Shown here: positions 1-9,376 of the stretch, piece after piece
Layout: each line of letters starts with the position of its first letter
Numbering within the stretch: position 1 is the stretch's first letter
DNA from: Bradyrhizobium hipponense
GTDB lineage: Bacteria; Pseudomonadota; Alphaproteobacteria; Rhizobiales; Xanthobacteraceae
Assembly: GCF_008123965.1 (NCBI RefSeq)
Contig: NZ_VSTH01000139.1
Coordinates: forward strand, 1-36,641
Length of the DNA stretch: 36,641 nucleotides
Reading direction: 5' to 3'
Position numbers and translations under genes: made by a program
The notes under the pieces: model-generated
The model's database searches: none
Told to the model about the DNA's origin: nothing
The model's input: the letters and a program-made list of their open reading frames with translations, nothing else

Positions 1-30
1 GCCACCCATAGGATCTACGATGTCATCGCG

Positions 31-1998
31 CTACTGCTGCGCGCTCGGCAGCAGCTGCGGCAACAGTCCGCGGGTCACGCCGGGCGGCACCGCATCGAGC
101 CCGAGCACGGCGCTCGCGGCCGGCAGCGTGGCGTCCGCCATCGCGGCGTGGCCTTCGGCGCTTGGATGCACGGCGCCGCCATAGACGGCGGAGAGCACGC
201 CCCAGGTCGCGTCGTGGATGTCGGTCGGCTGGCTCGCGGCCGGCAACCCTTGCGGATAGGTCATCGCTGCAAAATAGCTGTCGTTGGCGTCGCGGATCCA
301 GCGCGCCCGCGGCAGGTAGGCGCGATATTCGGAGGCGCTGCGGCCGCACAGCATCGGCTGGCTCGCTGCGCTCACGATGTCCGGATTGAAGCTCTGGCCG
401 TTCTCGGCGAAGCAGGTGCGGTCGAATTCGGGATCGTTGCCGGAATGGGCGCAGAAGCCGTGATCGGCGAAGGCCGCCTGATGCGTGTCGACGAACGTCA
501 TGCGGTCGGCTTCGGGATCGCGGCACAGCGCGCCGCGGGTGCAGGTGGCGAGGCCCTTCAGCTGCGGCAGGAATTCGGTGTCGACGAAAGTCGAGACGCG
601 GGCGAGGCGCTGCGGGTCGGCGTTAAAGGCGGGATGGATGTCGAAGCCGGCGCGGCCGCCGCGGCAAGGCACGCCGCCATCTGCGAGGGCCGGATTGGCA
701 TAGGAGACGTAGACGACGTGCGAGAGATCGCCACCGACCAGCGGCTTGAGCGCCTCGCGCAGCTTGACGAAATTCTGCGGCAGCTCGCGCGCCAGCGCAT
801 CGCGGGAATCGTCGACACTTGCCATCACGCCGGAGCGGCGGAACAGCGCCCGCTCCGTCGCAGTATCGACGATGACGTCGGCGACGAGTCCGGAGAAGTA
901 GACGTCATTGGCGCCGATCGAGAGCAGCACGAGATCGAGCGTGCGGTCCGGCTGGCGCTTCTTGGCGGCGGTGAGCGCTTCGCGCAGCTCGGAGACCTGC
1001 GCACTCACGCTGGTCTGGCAGGTGCCGTTCTTGCTGGGCGGGCATTCGCGGGCACGCTGCGAACCGAGCAGACCATCGCCGATGCTGGCGCCGGTGCAGG
1101 CGAGCGGCAGGTAGGTCACCGCGACGTGGGTGTAGCGCAGCGCGAGCGCGAGCGCCGTGCGGGTCTGATAGCTGTAGAGCGAACGGTGGCAGGGAGAATT
1201 GAACCAGAGTGCGCTGTAGCGCTGCCAGTTGGCAAGCGTATCCGGCGCTTCGCAGGCCCGCCCGCCCTTGAAGCCCGCGCGGCTTGGCCGGTAGTACTGC
1301 GCGCCGGCGGTGCCGAGATAGGAGCGGAAGCAGAAGCCCTCGTCGGACAGCGCCAGCGGGCGGTCCGGATTGCCTTCGCCCGAGGCGATGCTGTCGCCGA
1401 GGCCGGCGACGAAGATGTCGCGGACCTGGATCTCGGTCTGGACACGCTGGGTCGGATCGGAGCCGGAGGAGACGTCGACGCTCGCTACCGTCTGTTTGCC
1501 GTAGCGAACGCGCAGGTTGACCGGCTCGGCGCAGTCGAAGGTCGAGGCTTGCGGCCCATCGCCGTCATCGAACGACCAGGCGCAGGTGGCCCCGACCGGC
1601 ACCGCGCCGGTCAGGCGCACGGTGACTGGGTGGTCGATCGGGGTGAGGTAGTTCTCTTTGACGTCGTCGCGGGTGCAGGGCTGGTTGACCCGGCCCTGGA
1701 GATCGATGCAGAGCCGGTTGACCATGTTGCGGGCCCAGCCGCGCCCCTCGCTTTGAAGCTCCAGCGACTGCTCGGCGGCGAGAATGCTGCGGTTGCGCGC
1801 GTTCTCGACATGGAGCAGGAAGTCGCGCTCCTCGCGGAACAGCCGGAAACGGTTGCGTACCTCCCAAGAGATCTGCATGGCGCCGATCTGCAGGGCGCCT
1901 GCGTACTGCGCAGCCGCGGGTTCGGGCAGCAAAGCGATGAGAATTCCGGCAAGCAGCAACGCGCCTGCGGAGAGGGTACGGAGGGATACAGGGATCAT
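31..1998 (-). CDS. Secreted SGNH/GDSL-family hydrolase
   Basis: Predicted exported esterase/lipase-type hydrolase of 655 residues; the substrate cannot be read from sequence. The start at 1998 gives a clean Sec signal peptide (basic N-terminus, hydrophobic run, Ala-rich cleavage region near residue 30); an upstream in-frame ATG at 2061 would put 21 polar residues ahead of it. Residues about 124-178 look like a beta-sandwich (PKD/Ig-like) module. The SGNH blocks follow: GDSIASGEG with nucleophile Ser203, GAND with Asn364 of block III, and a C-terminal HPSAEGH with the likely catalytic His611. Many cysteines between the blocks suggest periplasmic disulfides. The length is roughly twice that of a minimal SGNH hydrolase, because of the N-terminal module and insertions. 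The next gene upstream, on the same strand, starts 1.2 kb away, so operon membership is unclear. Family assignment is firm, function is not. Confidence 0.82.
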   Translation of the reverse strand: MIPVSLRTLSAGALLLAGILIALLPEPAAAQYAGALQIGAMQISWEVRNRFRLFREERDFLLHVENARNRSILAAEQSLELQSEGRGWARNMVNRLCIDLQGRVNQPCTRDDVKENYLTPIDHPVTVRLTGAVPVGATCAWSFDDGDGPQASTFDCAEPVNLRVRYGKQTVASVDVSSGSDPTQRVQTEIQVRDIFVAGLGDSIASGEGNPDRPLALSDEGFCFRSYLGTAGAQYYRPSRAGFKGGRACEAPDTLANWQRYSALWFNSPCHRSLYSYQTRTALALALRYTHVAVTYLPLACTGASIGDGLLGSQRARECPPSKNGTCQTSVSAQVSELREALTAAKKRQPDRTLDLVLLSIGANDVYFSGLVADVIVDTATERALFRRSGVMASVDDSRDALARELPQNFVKLREALKPLVGGDLSHVVYVSYANPALADGGVPCRGGRAGFDIHPAFNADPQRLARVSTFVDTEFLPQLKGLATCTRGALCRDPEADRMTFVDTHQAAFADHGFCAHSGNDPEFDRTCFAENGQSFNPDIVSAASQPMLCGRSASEYRAYLPRARWIRDANDSYFAAMTYPQGLPAASQPTDIHDATWGVLSAVYGGAVHPSAEGHAAMADATLPAASAVLGLDAVPPGVTRGLLPQLLPSAQQ

Positions 1999-2098
1999 GG
2001 CCCGCGTCTTCAACGGCAAAGTTGAGGCGGAAATAAGAGAGGAACGGCTCTCCGCCTGCATATTGGTCTGACGGCTTTGCGAGCCGCCGTCCAGCGGC

Positions 2099-3178
2099 TT
2101 AGCGTTTGGCCTGCCGCAGCGACCGCTCGCGCTCCATCGCTGCCACCTGCTTCGGCAAATTGGCCTGCGCGCAGGCCTCCGCCAGCCGCCGGCGTTCCTG
2201 CCAGGGCTCCACGACGTTCATCCAGAGTTCGCGCGCGCCCATGATGGAGATGGCGAGACCGAACGGGATCACGAAATAGAGGATGCGGAAGACCAAGAGG
2301 GTCGCCAGCAACTGCTCGCGGCCGAATTCGGGCAACGCCACCAGCATGGCGGCGTCGAATACGCCGATCGAGCCGGGAGCATGGCTGGCAAAGCCGAGTA
2401 GCGTCGCCAGGATGAACACCACGGCGAGCGACAGGAAATCGATCTGCGGATCGGCTGGCACCAGGAGGTACATCGCCAGCGCGCAGAAGCCGAGATCGAC
2501 CACGCCGATCAGGATCTGCACCAGCGTCAGCGGTGCTGACGGCAGCACCACCTTCCAGCCCTTCTGGCCGAGCTCGCGGCGCTTCTCGCCCATGCAGAGC
2601 CAGACCAGATAGGCGCTGATCGCGGCGAGGCCGCCGAGCGCGATTAGCCGGTTGATCGACGAGGGGAGCTGATCCATGTAGGAGGCGGCATCCGGATGGA
2701 TGGCCATGCCGATCGAGAGCACGAAGATGTTACCGAGCCAGAAGGTCAGGCCGGAGAGGAAGCAGATCTTCGCGACGTCGATCGCGTTCAGCCCGTAGTC
2801 CGAATAGATCCGGAAGCGGATCGCGCCGCCGGTGAACATCGTTGCGCCGATATTGTGGCCGATCGAATAGGACGTGAAGCTGGAGAGCGCTGCAATGCGA
2901 TAGGGCACGTGTTTCTTGCCGATCGTTCGCAATGCAAAAAAGTCGTAGAAGGTCAGCGTGCAGAACGCAAAAAGCACGCAGATCGCGGCCAGCCCGATAT
3001 TGCCGCGGGGAATCTCGGTTAACGCCGTCAGGATGACGCCGGTATCGATGCCCTTGAGGGTCCGCACAAGCGTCGTGATCGCGAAGGCTATGATGAAGAC
3101 GCTTGCGGCAATCCCGAGCCGTCGCCAGCCGATCCATCTCTTGAAGCCGCGTTTCAGCGCGGGCAGCGGTCCGTGCAT
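2099..3178 (-). CDS. YbhN/UPF0104-family integral membrane protein (lysylphosphatidylglycerol synthase TM-domain-like)
   Basis: A 359-residue polytopic inner-membrane protein with about eight hydrophobic segments. The layout matches the UPF0104/YbhN family, whose fold is the flippase-like membrane domain of MprF. Visible family features are an aromatic stretch around residues 75-85, conserved Gly/Asn in the SIGHNIGATMFTGGAIRFR segment, and the C-terminal HAPGSIGVFDAAM motif typical of the family. There is no C-terminal aminoacyl-transferase domain, so it is not a full MprF and cannot itself make lysyl-PG; lipid transport is only a family-level guess. The C-terminus is a basic, Ala/Glu-rich cytoplasmic tail. 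The start at 3178 is the only one that keeps the short amphipathic N-terminus. It stands apart from the SGNH gene by about 100 bp. Confidence 0.8.
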   Translation of the reverse strand: MHGPLPALKRGFKRWIGWRRLGIAASVFIIAFAITTLVRTLKGIDTGVILTALTEIPRGNIGLAAICVLFAFCTLTFYDFFALRTIGKKHVPYRIAALSSFTSYSIGHNIGATMFTGGAIRFRIYSDYGLNAIDVAKICFLSGLTFWLGNIFVLSIGMAIHPDAASYMDQLPSSINRLIALGGLAAISAYLVWLCMGEKRRELGQKGWKVVLPSAPLTLVQILIGVVDLGFCALAMYLLVPADPQIDFLSLAVVFILATLLGFASHAPGSIGVFDAAMLVALPEFGREQLLATLLVFRILYFVIPFGLAISIMGARELWMNVVEPWQERRRLAEACAQANLPKQVAAMERERSLRQAKR

Positions 3179-3484
3179 TCATCCTCCCGGCGGGGGCAAG
3201 TCCGACCCGGCCAAACATTGACCGGTCGGGACGATCGTTGCCAAAGTTGGGCGCCGATCGCTAGGCATCCTCTAGCTCATTAAGCCAAAAACCGCGACTT
3301 GTGCAGTCCTTGACAAGGATAGGTTCTGGGTTGGACAGCCGCGTTTGTCACATCTGGTACACATTGGCGGCGCGTTAAGCATTGAGTCGCGGTGGCCGGC
3401 TCAGATCACGCCCTGGTACCAATATGGTGTCGAATCCTGGCGCCACCGGCATTGTTCCAGCGCAAAGCGATACAGGCTTTTTTC

Positions 3485-3509
3485 GGAACATCGTCGCGGC
3501 GTGCTGGTT
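3485..3509 (+). promoter_or_regulatory. Candidate EcfG (general stress response) promoter for the DUF892 gene
   Basis: GGAAC at 3485-3489 is followed by 17 nt and GTT at 3507-3509. This fits the alphaproteobacterial EcfG consensus GGAAC-N16/17-cGTT, with G instead of C just before the GTT. It lies about 90 bp upstream of the DUF892 start. DUF892/YciF proteins are commonly stress induced, which fits. The rest of the 420-bp gap from 3179 shows no convincing gene. Confidence 0.6.
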
Positions 3510-3597
3510 AGCGCCGGATCAGCAAGCGAACATGGCAGAATGCGGCTTCGTGAATGGGCCGCGCCGTCCTGTTCCGGAACGTGCGAGGATTGGAACG

Positions 3598-4104
3598 ATG
3601 GGACTGTTCACAAAAGACATCAAGACTATGAACGACCTGTTCGTGCATGAGCTGCAGGACATCTACTACGCCGAGCAGCAGCTCACCAAAGCGCTACCGA
3701 AAATGGCAGATAAGGCCACCGATCCGCAGTTGAAGCAGGGCTTTTTGACGCACCTCGATGAAACCAAGCAGCACGTCAAGCGTCTCGAGGAAGTGTTCAA
3801 GATGCACGGCGCACAAGTGAAGGCGATCGATTGTCCGGCGATCGACGGCATCATCGAGGAGGCCAACGACACCGCGGGCGAAGTCGCCGACAAGGCGGTG
3901 CTCGACGCCGCGCTCATCAACGCCGCGCAGGCCGCCGAGCATTATGAGATCGTGCGCTACGGCAGCCTGATCGCCTGGGCCAAGCAGCTCGGCCGCAACG
4001 ATTGCGCCACCGTGCTCGCCAAGACGCTCGAGGAAGAGAAGGCGACAGACAAGAAGCTCACCGCGCTTGCCGAAAGCAAGGTGAACCTGCGCGCAGCCAG
4101 CTAG
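3598..4104 (+). CDS. DUF892 / YciF-like ferritin-fold stress protein
   Basis: A 168-residue, all-helical cytoplasmic protein of the DUF892 (YciE/YciF) family, which adopts a ferritin-like four-helix bundle. The N-terminal segment with HELQDIYYAEQQL is the family signature, and the glutamates and histidines spaced along helices 1, 2 and 4 (for example EHYE near residue 120) are the expected metal-site candidates. The start at 3598 has GAGG nine bases upstream; an in-frame extension back to 3382 adds unlike-coding residues and is rejected. The gene is monocistronic, with an EcfG-type motif upstream and a strong hairpin terminator 14 bp downstream. The role is inferred from the family: protection during general, osmotic or desiccation stress. 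No enzymatic activity can be stated. Confidence 0.9.
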   Translation: MGLFTKDIKTMNDLFVHELQDIYYAEQQLTKALPKMADKATDPQLKQGFLTHLDETKQHVKRLEEVFKMHGAQVKAIDCPAIDGIIEEANDTAGEVADKAVLDAALINAAQAAEHYEIVRYGSLIAWAKQLGRNDCATVLAKTLEEEKATDKKLTALAESKVNLRAAS

Positions 4105-4117
4105 CGAAAGTATAGTC

Positions 4118-4161
4118 AGGAAAGCGCCGCGCGGCCGCCGCGCGGCGTTTCCTTTTTCTTT
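4118..4161 (+). terminator. Rho-independent terminator after the DUF892 gene
   Basis: A GC-rich stem has arms 4118-4134 (one bulged G) and 4138-4153 around a CCG loop. It is followed by a T-rich run at 4154-4161. Confidence 0.85.
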
Positions 4162-4254
4162 CGGTTCTATTGGCATTCATCCTTCGGCCATTCTCGAAAC
4201 ATGATGGTGCGCCGGAGGCGTATGTTTCGCATGGGGCTGCGATCGAGGTGCAGC

Positions 4255-5661
4255 ATGCGAGCCGATACATTCAAATTCGAAGCCTTCGACGACTCCAGAG
4301 GCGCCCCGCGCACGACGCGTCTTGCGACGTCCCTCACATTGGCCGCCATGAGCCTCGGTTATGGCGTGGTCCAGCTCGATGTCACCATCGTCAACACCGC
4401 GCTCGACGCCATGGGCAAGACGCTTGGCGGCGGTGTTGCCGAGCTGCAATGGGTGGTCAGCGCCTACACCATTGCCTTCGCGGCCTTCATCCTGACGGCG
4501 GGCGCGCTCGGCGACCGCATCGGTGCCAAGCGCGTTTTCATGACGGGATTTGCGATCTTCACCGCGGCCTCGCTGGCTTGCGCACTGTCGCCCAATGCCG
4601 TCGTGCTGATCGGCGCGCGGCTCGTCCAGGGCCTGGCGGCGGCGATCCTGGTGCCGAATTCGCTGGCGTTGCTCAATTATGCCTATCCGGAGGACCGACA
4701 GCGCGGCCGCGCCGTGGCGATCTGGGCCGCCGGTGCGAGCCTGGCGCTGACCGCAGGTCCCTTCGTCGGCGGCGGCCTGATCACGCTGGTCGGATGGCGC
4801 TCAATCTTCCTGGTCAACTTGCCGATCGGGCTCGCCGGCCTGTGGCTGACCTGGCGCTATGCGACCGAGACAACGGCTTCACGCACGCGCGAGATCGATC
4901 TGTTCGGCCAGTGTGCCGCGATCGGCGCGCTCGGAGCACTCGCCGGCGCGATCATCGAGGGCGGCGCGCTCGGCTGGGGCCATCCGGCCGTGATCTCGGC
5001 GTTCGCCGCCGCGGCCATTCTCGCAGTCCTGTTCGTATCGCAGGAAAGCCGCACGGCGCAGCCGATGCTGCCGCTGTCGCTGTTCAGTCATCGGATGTTC
5101 GCGCTGACCTCGCTTGTTGGCCTGCTCGTGAACGTCGCAATCTACGGTCTGATCTTCGTGCTCAGCCTCTATTTCCAGAGGATCAACGGGCTGTCGGCCT
5201 GGGGGACCGGGCTCGCCTTCGTGCCGATGATGGCCGTGGTGCTGCCGGTCAATCTGCTGGCGCCACGCCTGGCCGAGCGGATCGGCCCGTGCCCGACTAT
5301 CGTCGTCGGCGCTTGCATCTCGGCGCTCGGCTGCCTCGGCCTGCTCTGGATCGGCGCCGGCACGAGCTATTGGGCGATCTGCGCGCAGATGATCGCGATC
5401 AGCGGCGGGCTTGGGTTGCTGGTACCGCCTCTGACCTCGACATTGCTGGGCAGCGTCGAGAAGGCCCGCTCCGGCATCGCCGCAGGCGTGCTGAACGCGA
5501 CCCGGCAGACCGGCAGCGTGCTCGGCGTCGCGCTGTTCGGTTCGCTGATCGCAGGCGAAGGCGCGTTCATGGAAGGCTTGCATCTGTCACTCGCCATTTC
5601 GGCAGTGGTCCTGCTGCTGGCCGCCGCCGCGATCGGCTTCGGCGCACAGGCGCGAGAATAA
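4255..5661 (+). CDS. DHA2-family MFS multidrug exporter
   Basis: A major facilitator superfamily drug:proton antiporter of the EmrB/QacA type, about 468 residues with roughly 14 hydrophobic segments. Motif A (GALGDRIGAKRVF) sits in the loop between helices 2 and 3, and the antiporter motif C (LTAGPFVGGG) in helix 5. The early acidic residue in VVQLDVTIVN is the typical motif D1 position. The start at 4255 is preferred because GAGG lies six bases upstream. In-frame ATGs at 4201, 4222 and 4231 would add an Arg-rich, non-conserved leader, although 4231 cannot be excluded. No adjacent periplasmic adaptor or TetR/MarR regulator is present, so the substrate and regulation are open. Confidence 0.88.
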   Translation: MRADTFKFEAFDDSRGAPRTTRLATSLTLAAMSLGYGVVQLDVTIVNTALDAMGKTLGGGVAELQWVVSAYTIAFAAFILTAGALGDRIGAKRVFMTGFAIFTAASLACALSPNAVVLIGARLVQGLAAAILVPNSLALLNYAYPEDRQRGRAVAIWAAGASLALTAGPFVGGGLITLVGWRSIFLVNLPIGLAGLWLTWRYATETTASRTREIDLFGQCAAIGALGALAGAIIEGGALGWGHPAVISAFAAAAILAVLFVSQESRTAQPMLPLSLFSHRMFALTSLVGLLVNVAIYGLIFVLSLYFQRINGLSAWGTGLAFVPMMAVVLPVNLLAPRLAERIGPCPTIVVGACISALGCLGLLWIGAGTSYWAICAQMIAISGGLGLLVPPLTSTLLGSVEKARSGIAAGVLNATRQTGSVLGVALFGSLIAGEGAFMEGLHLSLAISAVVLLLAAAAIGFGAQARE

Positions 5662-5717
5662 ACCGCGAGAATAAACAACGTGAGCAAACGCAGACATCGT
5701 CTGTTCACCATTTCCGG

Positions 5718-5736
5718 AACCGGCTCGTAGCCGGTT
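5718..5736. repeat. Perfect inverted repeat between the MFS gene and the MHYT-GGDEF-EAL gene
   Basis: AACCGGCT-CGT-AGCCGGTT forms an 8-bp stem with a 3-nt loop, about 57 bp after the MFS stop and 52 bp before the next start. There is no T-run, so it may be an operator or a weak Rho-independent or Rho-assisted stop. Confidence 0.5.
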
Positions 5737-5787
5737 ACCGACTATCCATCTCTGCCGGCTCTAGTGCAGGTCCAACAGGGACCGGCA

Positions 5788-8187
5788 ATGTATCAAGTTC
5801 TCTACTGTCTCACGGACCAGCATGACTGGAGCCTGGTCGCGCTTGGCGGCGCGGTGTGCCTGCTCGCCAGCGCCGCGGCGATCAGCCTGTTTCACCGGGC
5901 CCGCGCGACGCAGGGGCCGGGCCGCCTGGCCTGGATCATGCTCGACTCGGCCGTCAGCGGATGCGGCATCTGGGCGACGCATTTCATCGCGATGCTGGCC
6001 TACGGGCCGGGGGCCGACGGTGCCTACAACATTCCGGTGACGATCCTGTCGCTGATCTTCGCGATCTCCGTGACCTTTGTGGGATTGAGCGTCGCAGTGT
6101 CCTCCGCGCGAACGCCATGGATCGTTCTCGGTGGCGCCATCGTCGGCGGCGGCGTCGCGGCAATGCATTATACCGGCATGGCGGCGCTGGAGATTCCTGC
6201 CCGCGTGAGCTGGGTCGGAGGTACGGTTACGGCCTCGGTCCTGTTAGGCATCGTGTTTGCGGCGCTAGCGCTGTTCGTCGCCGCGCGGCGCGACGATCTT
6301 TCCCATGCGCTGACCGCGACTGCCCTGCTGACGCTCGCCATCGTCGCGCATCATTTCACCGCGATGGGCGCGGTAGCGCTGACGCCGGACCCGACGCTCG
6401 CGATCAGCGCGATGTCGATCGCGCCGGCCTCGCTGTCCGTCCTCACCGCCAGCGCGGCGGTCGCAATCATCGCGATTGCGCTCGCCGCTGCGCTGCTGGA
6501 CCGCCGCGCCAAGGGTCAATTGGGACGGCAGCAGATCGTGCTGGACACGGCGCTCGAGAACATGTCGCAGGGGCTGTGCATGTTCGATGCGGACGGCAAG
6601 ATTATCCTGTTCAACGAGCGCTACGCCGCGATGCTCGGCCGCACCGACGTTCCGCTCACCGGTCGCCTGCTTGTCGACGTGCTACGGGAAGAGCAGGCCA
6701 AGGGCCAGTGGCAGGGCGATGCGGGCCAGTTCTTCGCGCGCCTCGTTGCCGACGCGCGCGAGGGCCGCACCACGACCGACGTCGTGAGCAAGTGCGGTCG
6801 CTCCATCCGTGTCGTCAACCAGCCGATGCAGGGCGGCGGCTGGGTCGCGACGTTCGAGGACATCACCGAATGGCTGGAGGCGCAGGCGAAGATTTCGCAC
6901 ATGGCGCGCCATGACGCGCTGACCAATTTGCCGAACCGTGTGTTGTTCCACGAACAACTCGAGCAAGGCTTGCGCCGGGCGGGATCGAATGATCAGCTCG
7001 CGATGCTCTGCCTCGATCTCGACCACTTCAAGGATATCAACGATTCGCTCGGCCATCCCATCGGCGACGCGCTGCTGAAAGAAGTCGGCCGCAGGCTGAA
7101 GGCCACTGTCGGCGAGCACGACACCGTGGCACGGCTCGGCGGTGACGAATTTGCAGTGGTCCAGATTGGCCGCTCGGAAGAAGCTGCTGCGAGGGTCCTT
7201 GCCGGCCGCCTCGTCGGAGTCATCTCCGCGCCTTACGAGATCGACGATCATCAGATCGTTGTCGGCGTGTCGATCGGCATCTCGCTGTCGCCGCAGGACG
7301 GCAGCGATCCGGACGAATTGTTGAAGAATGCCGACCTCGCGCTGTACCGCGCCAAGGCCGACGGCCGCGGCACCTACCGCTTCTTCGAAACCGGCATGGA
7401 TGCGCGCGCGCAGGCGCGGCGGCTGCTGGAGATGGACTTGCGCGCGGCGTTGCAGCGCGATGAGTTCCAGGCTTACTACCAGCCGATCCGTGACGTCGCC
7501 AGCGGTCGCGTCGTCGCCTTCGAGGCGCTGCTGCGCTGGAACCATCCGCAGCGCGGGCTGATCGCGCCCATCAACTTCATTCCACTGGCCGAGGAGACCG
7601 GACTGATCGTCCAGCTCGGCGACTTCGTGCTGCGCTCTGCCTGCAACGACGCGGCCACCTGGCCGGACGATGTCGACGTCGCCGTCAACCTGTCCCCGGT
7701 GCAGTTCAAGAACCCGAATCTGATCGCATCCGTCACCGAGGCGCTGGCATTGTCGGGGCTCGCCGCTCGCCGCCTCGAGCTCGAGATCACCGAATCCGTG
7801 CTGCTCCAGAACAGCGAGGTGACGCTGACCACGCTGCACGAGCTCCGCGCCATGGGCGTGCGGATCTCGCTCGATGATTTCGGAACCGGTTATTCGTCGC
7901 TGAGCTATCTGCGCAGCTTCCCATTCGACAAGATCAAGATCGACCGGTCCTTCGTGTCGGAGCTCGCGACGCGCGAGGATTCCATGGCGATCATCCGCGC
8001 CGTGACGGGGTTGGGGCGGAGCCTCGGCATCGTCACCACGGCGGAGGGTGTCGAGAACGACGCGCAGCTCGAACTGCTGCGGCGCGAAGGCTGCAACCAA
8101 GTGCAGGGCTATCTGTTCAGCAAGCCACGCCCTGCGTCCGACGTGGCGATCATGCTGGACCGGCCGCGGCTGCTCGCGTCGGCGTAA
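5788..8187 (+). CDS. MHYT-PAS-GGDEF-EAL cyclic-di-GMP signalling protein
   Basis: A 799-residue membrane protein that likely both makes and degrades c-di-GMP. Residues 1-235 carry an MHYT sensor with about seven helices; the repeated motifs THFIAM, MHYTGM and HHFTAM are visible, and this domain is proposed to bind copper and sense oxygen, CO or NO. A PAS domain spans about 245-355. The GGDEF domain has the intact motif GGDEF at 451-455, and the EAL domain has EAL at 579-581 plus DDFGTGYSSLSYL, so both active sites look complete. The start at 5788 has AGGG seven bases upstream and places the first helix correctly. It ends 4 bp before the convergent membrane-protein gene. Net activity (cyclase or phosphodiesterase) cannot be told from sequence. 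Confidence 0.93.
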   Translation: MYQVLYCLTDQHDWSLVALGGAVCLLASAAAISLFHRARATQGPGRLAWIMLDSAVSGCGIWATHFIAMLAYGPGADGAYNIPVTILSLIFAISVTFVGLSVAVSSARTPWIVLGGAIVGGGVAAMHYTGMAALEIPARVSWVGGTVTASVLLGIVFAALALFVAARRDDLSHALTATALLTLAIVAHHFTAMGAVALTPDPTLAISAMSIAPASLSVLTASAAVAIIAIALAAALLDRRAKGQLGRQQIVLDTALENMSQGLCMFDADGKIILFNERYAAMLGRTDVPLTGRLLVDVLREEQAKGQWQGDAGQFFARLVADAREGRTTTDVVSKCGRSIRVVNQPMQGGGWVATFEDITEWLEAQAKISHMARHDALTNLPNRVLFHEQLEQGLRRAGSNDQLAMLCLDLDHFKDINDSLGHPIGDALLKEVGRRLKATVGEHDTVARLGGDEFAVVQIGRSEEAAARVLAGRLVGVISAPYEIDDHQIVVGVSIGISLSPQDGSDPDELLKNADLALYRAKADGRGTYRFFETGMDARAQARRLLEMDLRAALQRDEFQAYYQPIRDVASGRVVAFEALLRWNHPQRGLIAPINFIPLAEETGLIVQLGDFVLRSACNDAATWPDDVDVAVNLSPVQFKNPNLIASVTEALALSGLAARRLELEITESVLLQNSEVTLTTLHELRAMGVRISLDDFGTGYSSLSYLRSFPFDKIKIDRSFVSELATREDSMAIIRAVTGLGRSLGIVTTAEGVENDAQLELLRREGCNQVQGYLFSKPRPASDVAIMLDRPRLLASA

Positions 8188-8191
8188 GGGT

Positions 8192-8626
8192 TTAGCTGCG
8201 GCGCAGTGCGAAATGCGCGCCGCAGAACGCCATCACCGCGCCGAGACAGAGCGCGGCAAGGCCCGCCAGCACGCCGGACACGGTGGGGATCGGGCTCGGC
8301 GCCGAGGCCGCTTGCCCGGCGCCCGCGAGCAGGAGCACCCCGACCGCGATCAGGAATTGCCGCATCCTTTGCGGAATCTGGCCGGAGGCGGCGCTCTGCA
8401 TCAGTGTCGCCGTGAAATAGCCGCCGGAGAAGCCAACGGTCGCGATCAGCCACCAGGCGATCGCCGCGCCTGCCGGCATGAACTCATGGGTGTCGGAGCG
8501 CCAAAGGCCGCCGAGGTCGAGTCCGTAGCGTGCGCCGAGCATGTGCACCGCGAGCGCGAGCAACACGCCGGAAATCACGGCAGCGCCGAGAATCAGCCGG
8601 CGCGGAAAAAAGGTCGTCTCAGCCAT
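8192..8626 (-). CDS. Small integral membrane protein, unrecognised
   Basis: A 144-residue protein with four probable membrane helices (about residues 9-29, 48-70, 84-103 and 115-138) and short loops. No motif or family is recognised. The start at 8626 follows from the coding pattern: the upstream extension to 8740 is Arg-rich and not membrane-like, while the protein from 8626 begins with a short basic segment and then the first helix. It is convergent with the c-di-GMP gene (4-bp gap) and divergent from the next gene (73-bp gap), so it probably has its own promoter in that short interval. Confidence 0.65.
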   Translation of the reverse strand: MAETTFFPRRLILGAAVISGVLLALAVHMLGARYGLDLGGLWRSDTHEFMPAGAAIAWWLIATVGFSGGYFTATLMQSAASGQIPQRMRQFLIAVGVLLLAGAGQAASAPSPIPTVSGVLAGLAALCLGAVMAFCGAHFALRRS

Positions 8627-8699
8627 GCCCCGCTTGTAGGATGGGCAAGGGCGATCGCGCAAGCGGATCGCAGACGGGATTGCGCGGACGGGATCGATC

Positions 8700-9293
8700 G
8701 TGAAGATGCAGCTTTCCGAGGCGCGGCCCGCTTCAGCCACGAGCTACGCCTACAAGGCGTCGCTGATCGGCTCGGCGCATCGCTTCGAGCTGACTGATGA
8801 AGGTCTATCCTGGCAGATCGCCGGCCGTTCGGGCGTCTGGCGCTATGACGAGATCAGCGCGATCCGGCTGTCGTTCCGCCCGGTGTCGATGCAGCAGCAC
8901 CGCTTTCGCGCCGACCTTAGCCACATCAGTGGCGGCCGCATCGCGATCCTGTCGACGAGCTGGCAGACCGCCGCGCTGATGGCGCCGCAGGACAACGGCT
9001 TTCGCGATTTCATGCTGGAGCTGCATGCGCGAATGGCGAGGGCCGGCAGCCGGGCCGAGTTGACCGCCGGCCTCGGCCGCAAGACCTATGCGGTGGTGCT
9101 GGCATTCCTGGCGGCCATGGCGGTCGCGATGATGGGACTGTTGATCCGCGCGCTGATCATCGGCGAATTCGCGGGCGCGCTGTTCATTATTGGGTTTGCC
9201 GCGCTGTTTGCCTGGCAGGTCGGCGGCTTCGTGCGGCGCAATCAGCCGCAGTGCTACAGCTTCGATCGCGTGCCCAAGACCTTATTGCCTTAG
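8700..9293 (+). CDS. Hypothetical membrane protein with N-terminal beta-rich domain
   Basis: About 197 residues. The first 110 look like a soluble beta-rich domain (alternating hydrophobics, a Trp-Arg-Tyr-Asp turn, then an amphipathic helix near 95-115), reminiscent of PH-like bacterial domains but not assignable. Two membrane helices follow at about 127-150 and 155-176, with a short C-terminal tail. The GTG at 8700 has GGA six bases upstream; an ATG two codons later (8706) is an equally plausible start. The family is unknown. Codon pattern and domain-like layout make it a real gene. Confidence 0.6.
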   Translation: MKMQLSEARPASATSYAYKASLIGSAHRFELTDEGLSWQIAGRSGVWRYDEISAIRLSFRPVSMQQHRFRADLSHISGGRIAILSTSWQTAALMAPQDNGFRDFMLELHARMARAGSRAELTAGLGRKTYAVVLAFLAAMAVAMMGLLIRALIIGEFAGALFIIGFAALFAWQVGGFVRRNQPQCYSFDRVPKTLLP

Positions 9294-9376
9294 AAGGCCT
9301 TGCTGCCCTAGGACCTGCAATCGGCCGCAATCAAACGTGACTTCGCCGCTGCGCACGGGTGTCGCAGGGTGCGACC

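Noticed and set aside
148..2025. 625-codon open frame on the plus strand opposite the SGNH hydrolase
   Set aside because: Repetitive Arg/Ala/Gly composition with no motif; it mirrors the GC-rich codon pattern of the real gene.
6682..8100. 472-codon minus-strand frame opposite the MHYT-GGDEF-EAL gene
   Set aside because: Shadow frame; the plus strand has complete domains and motifs.
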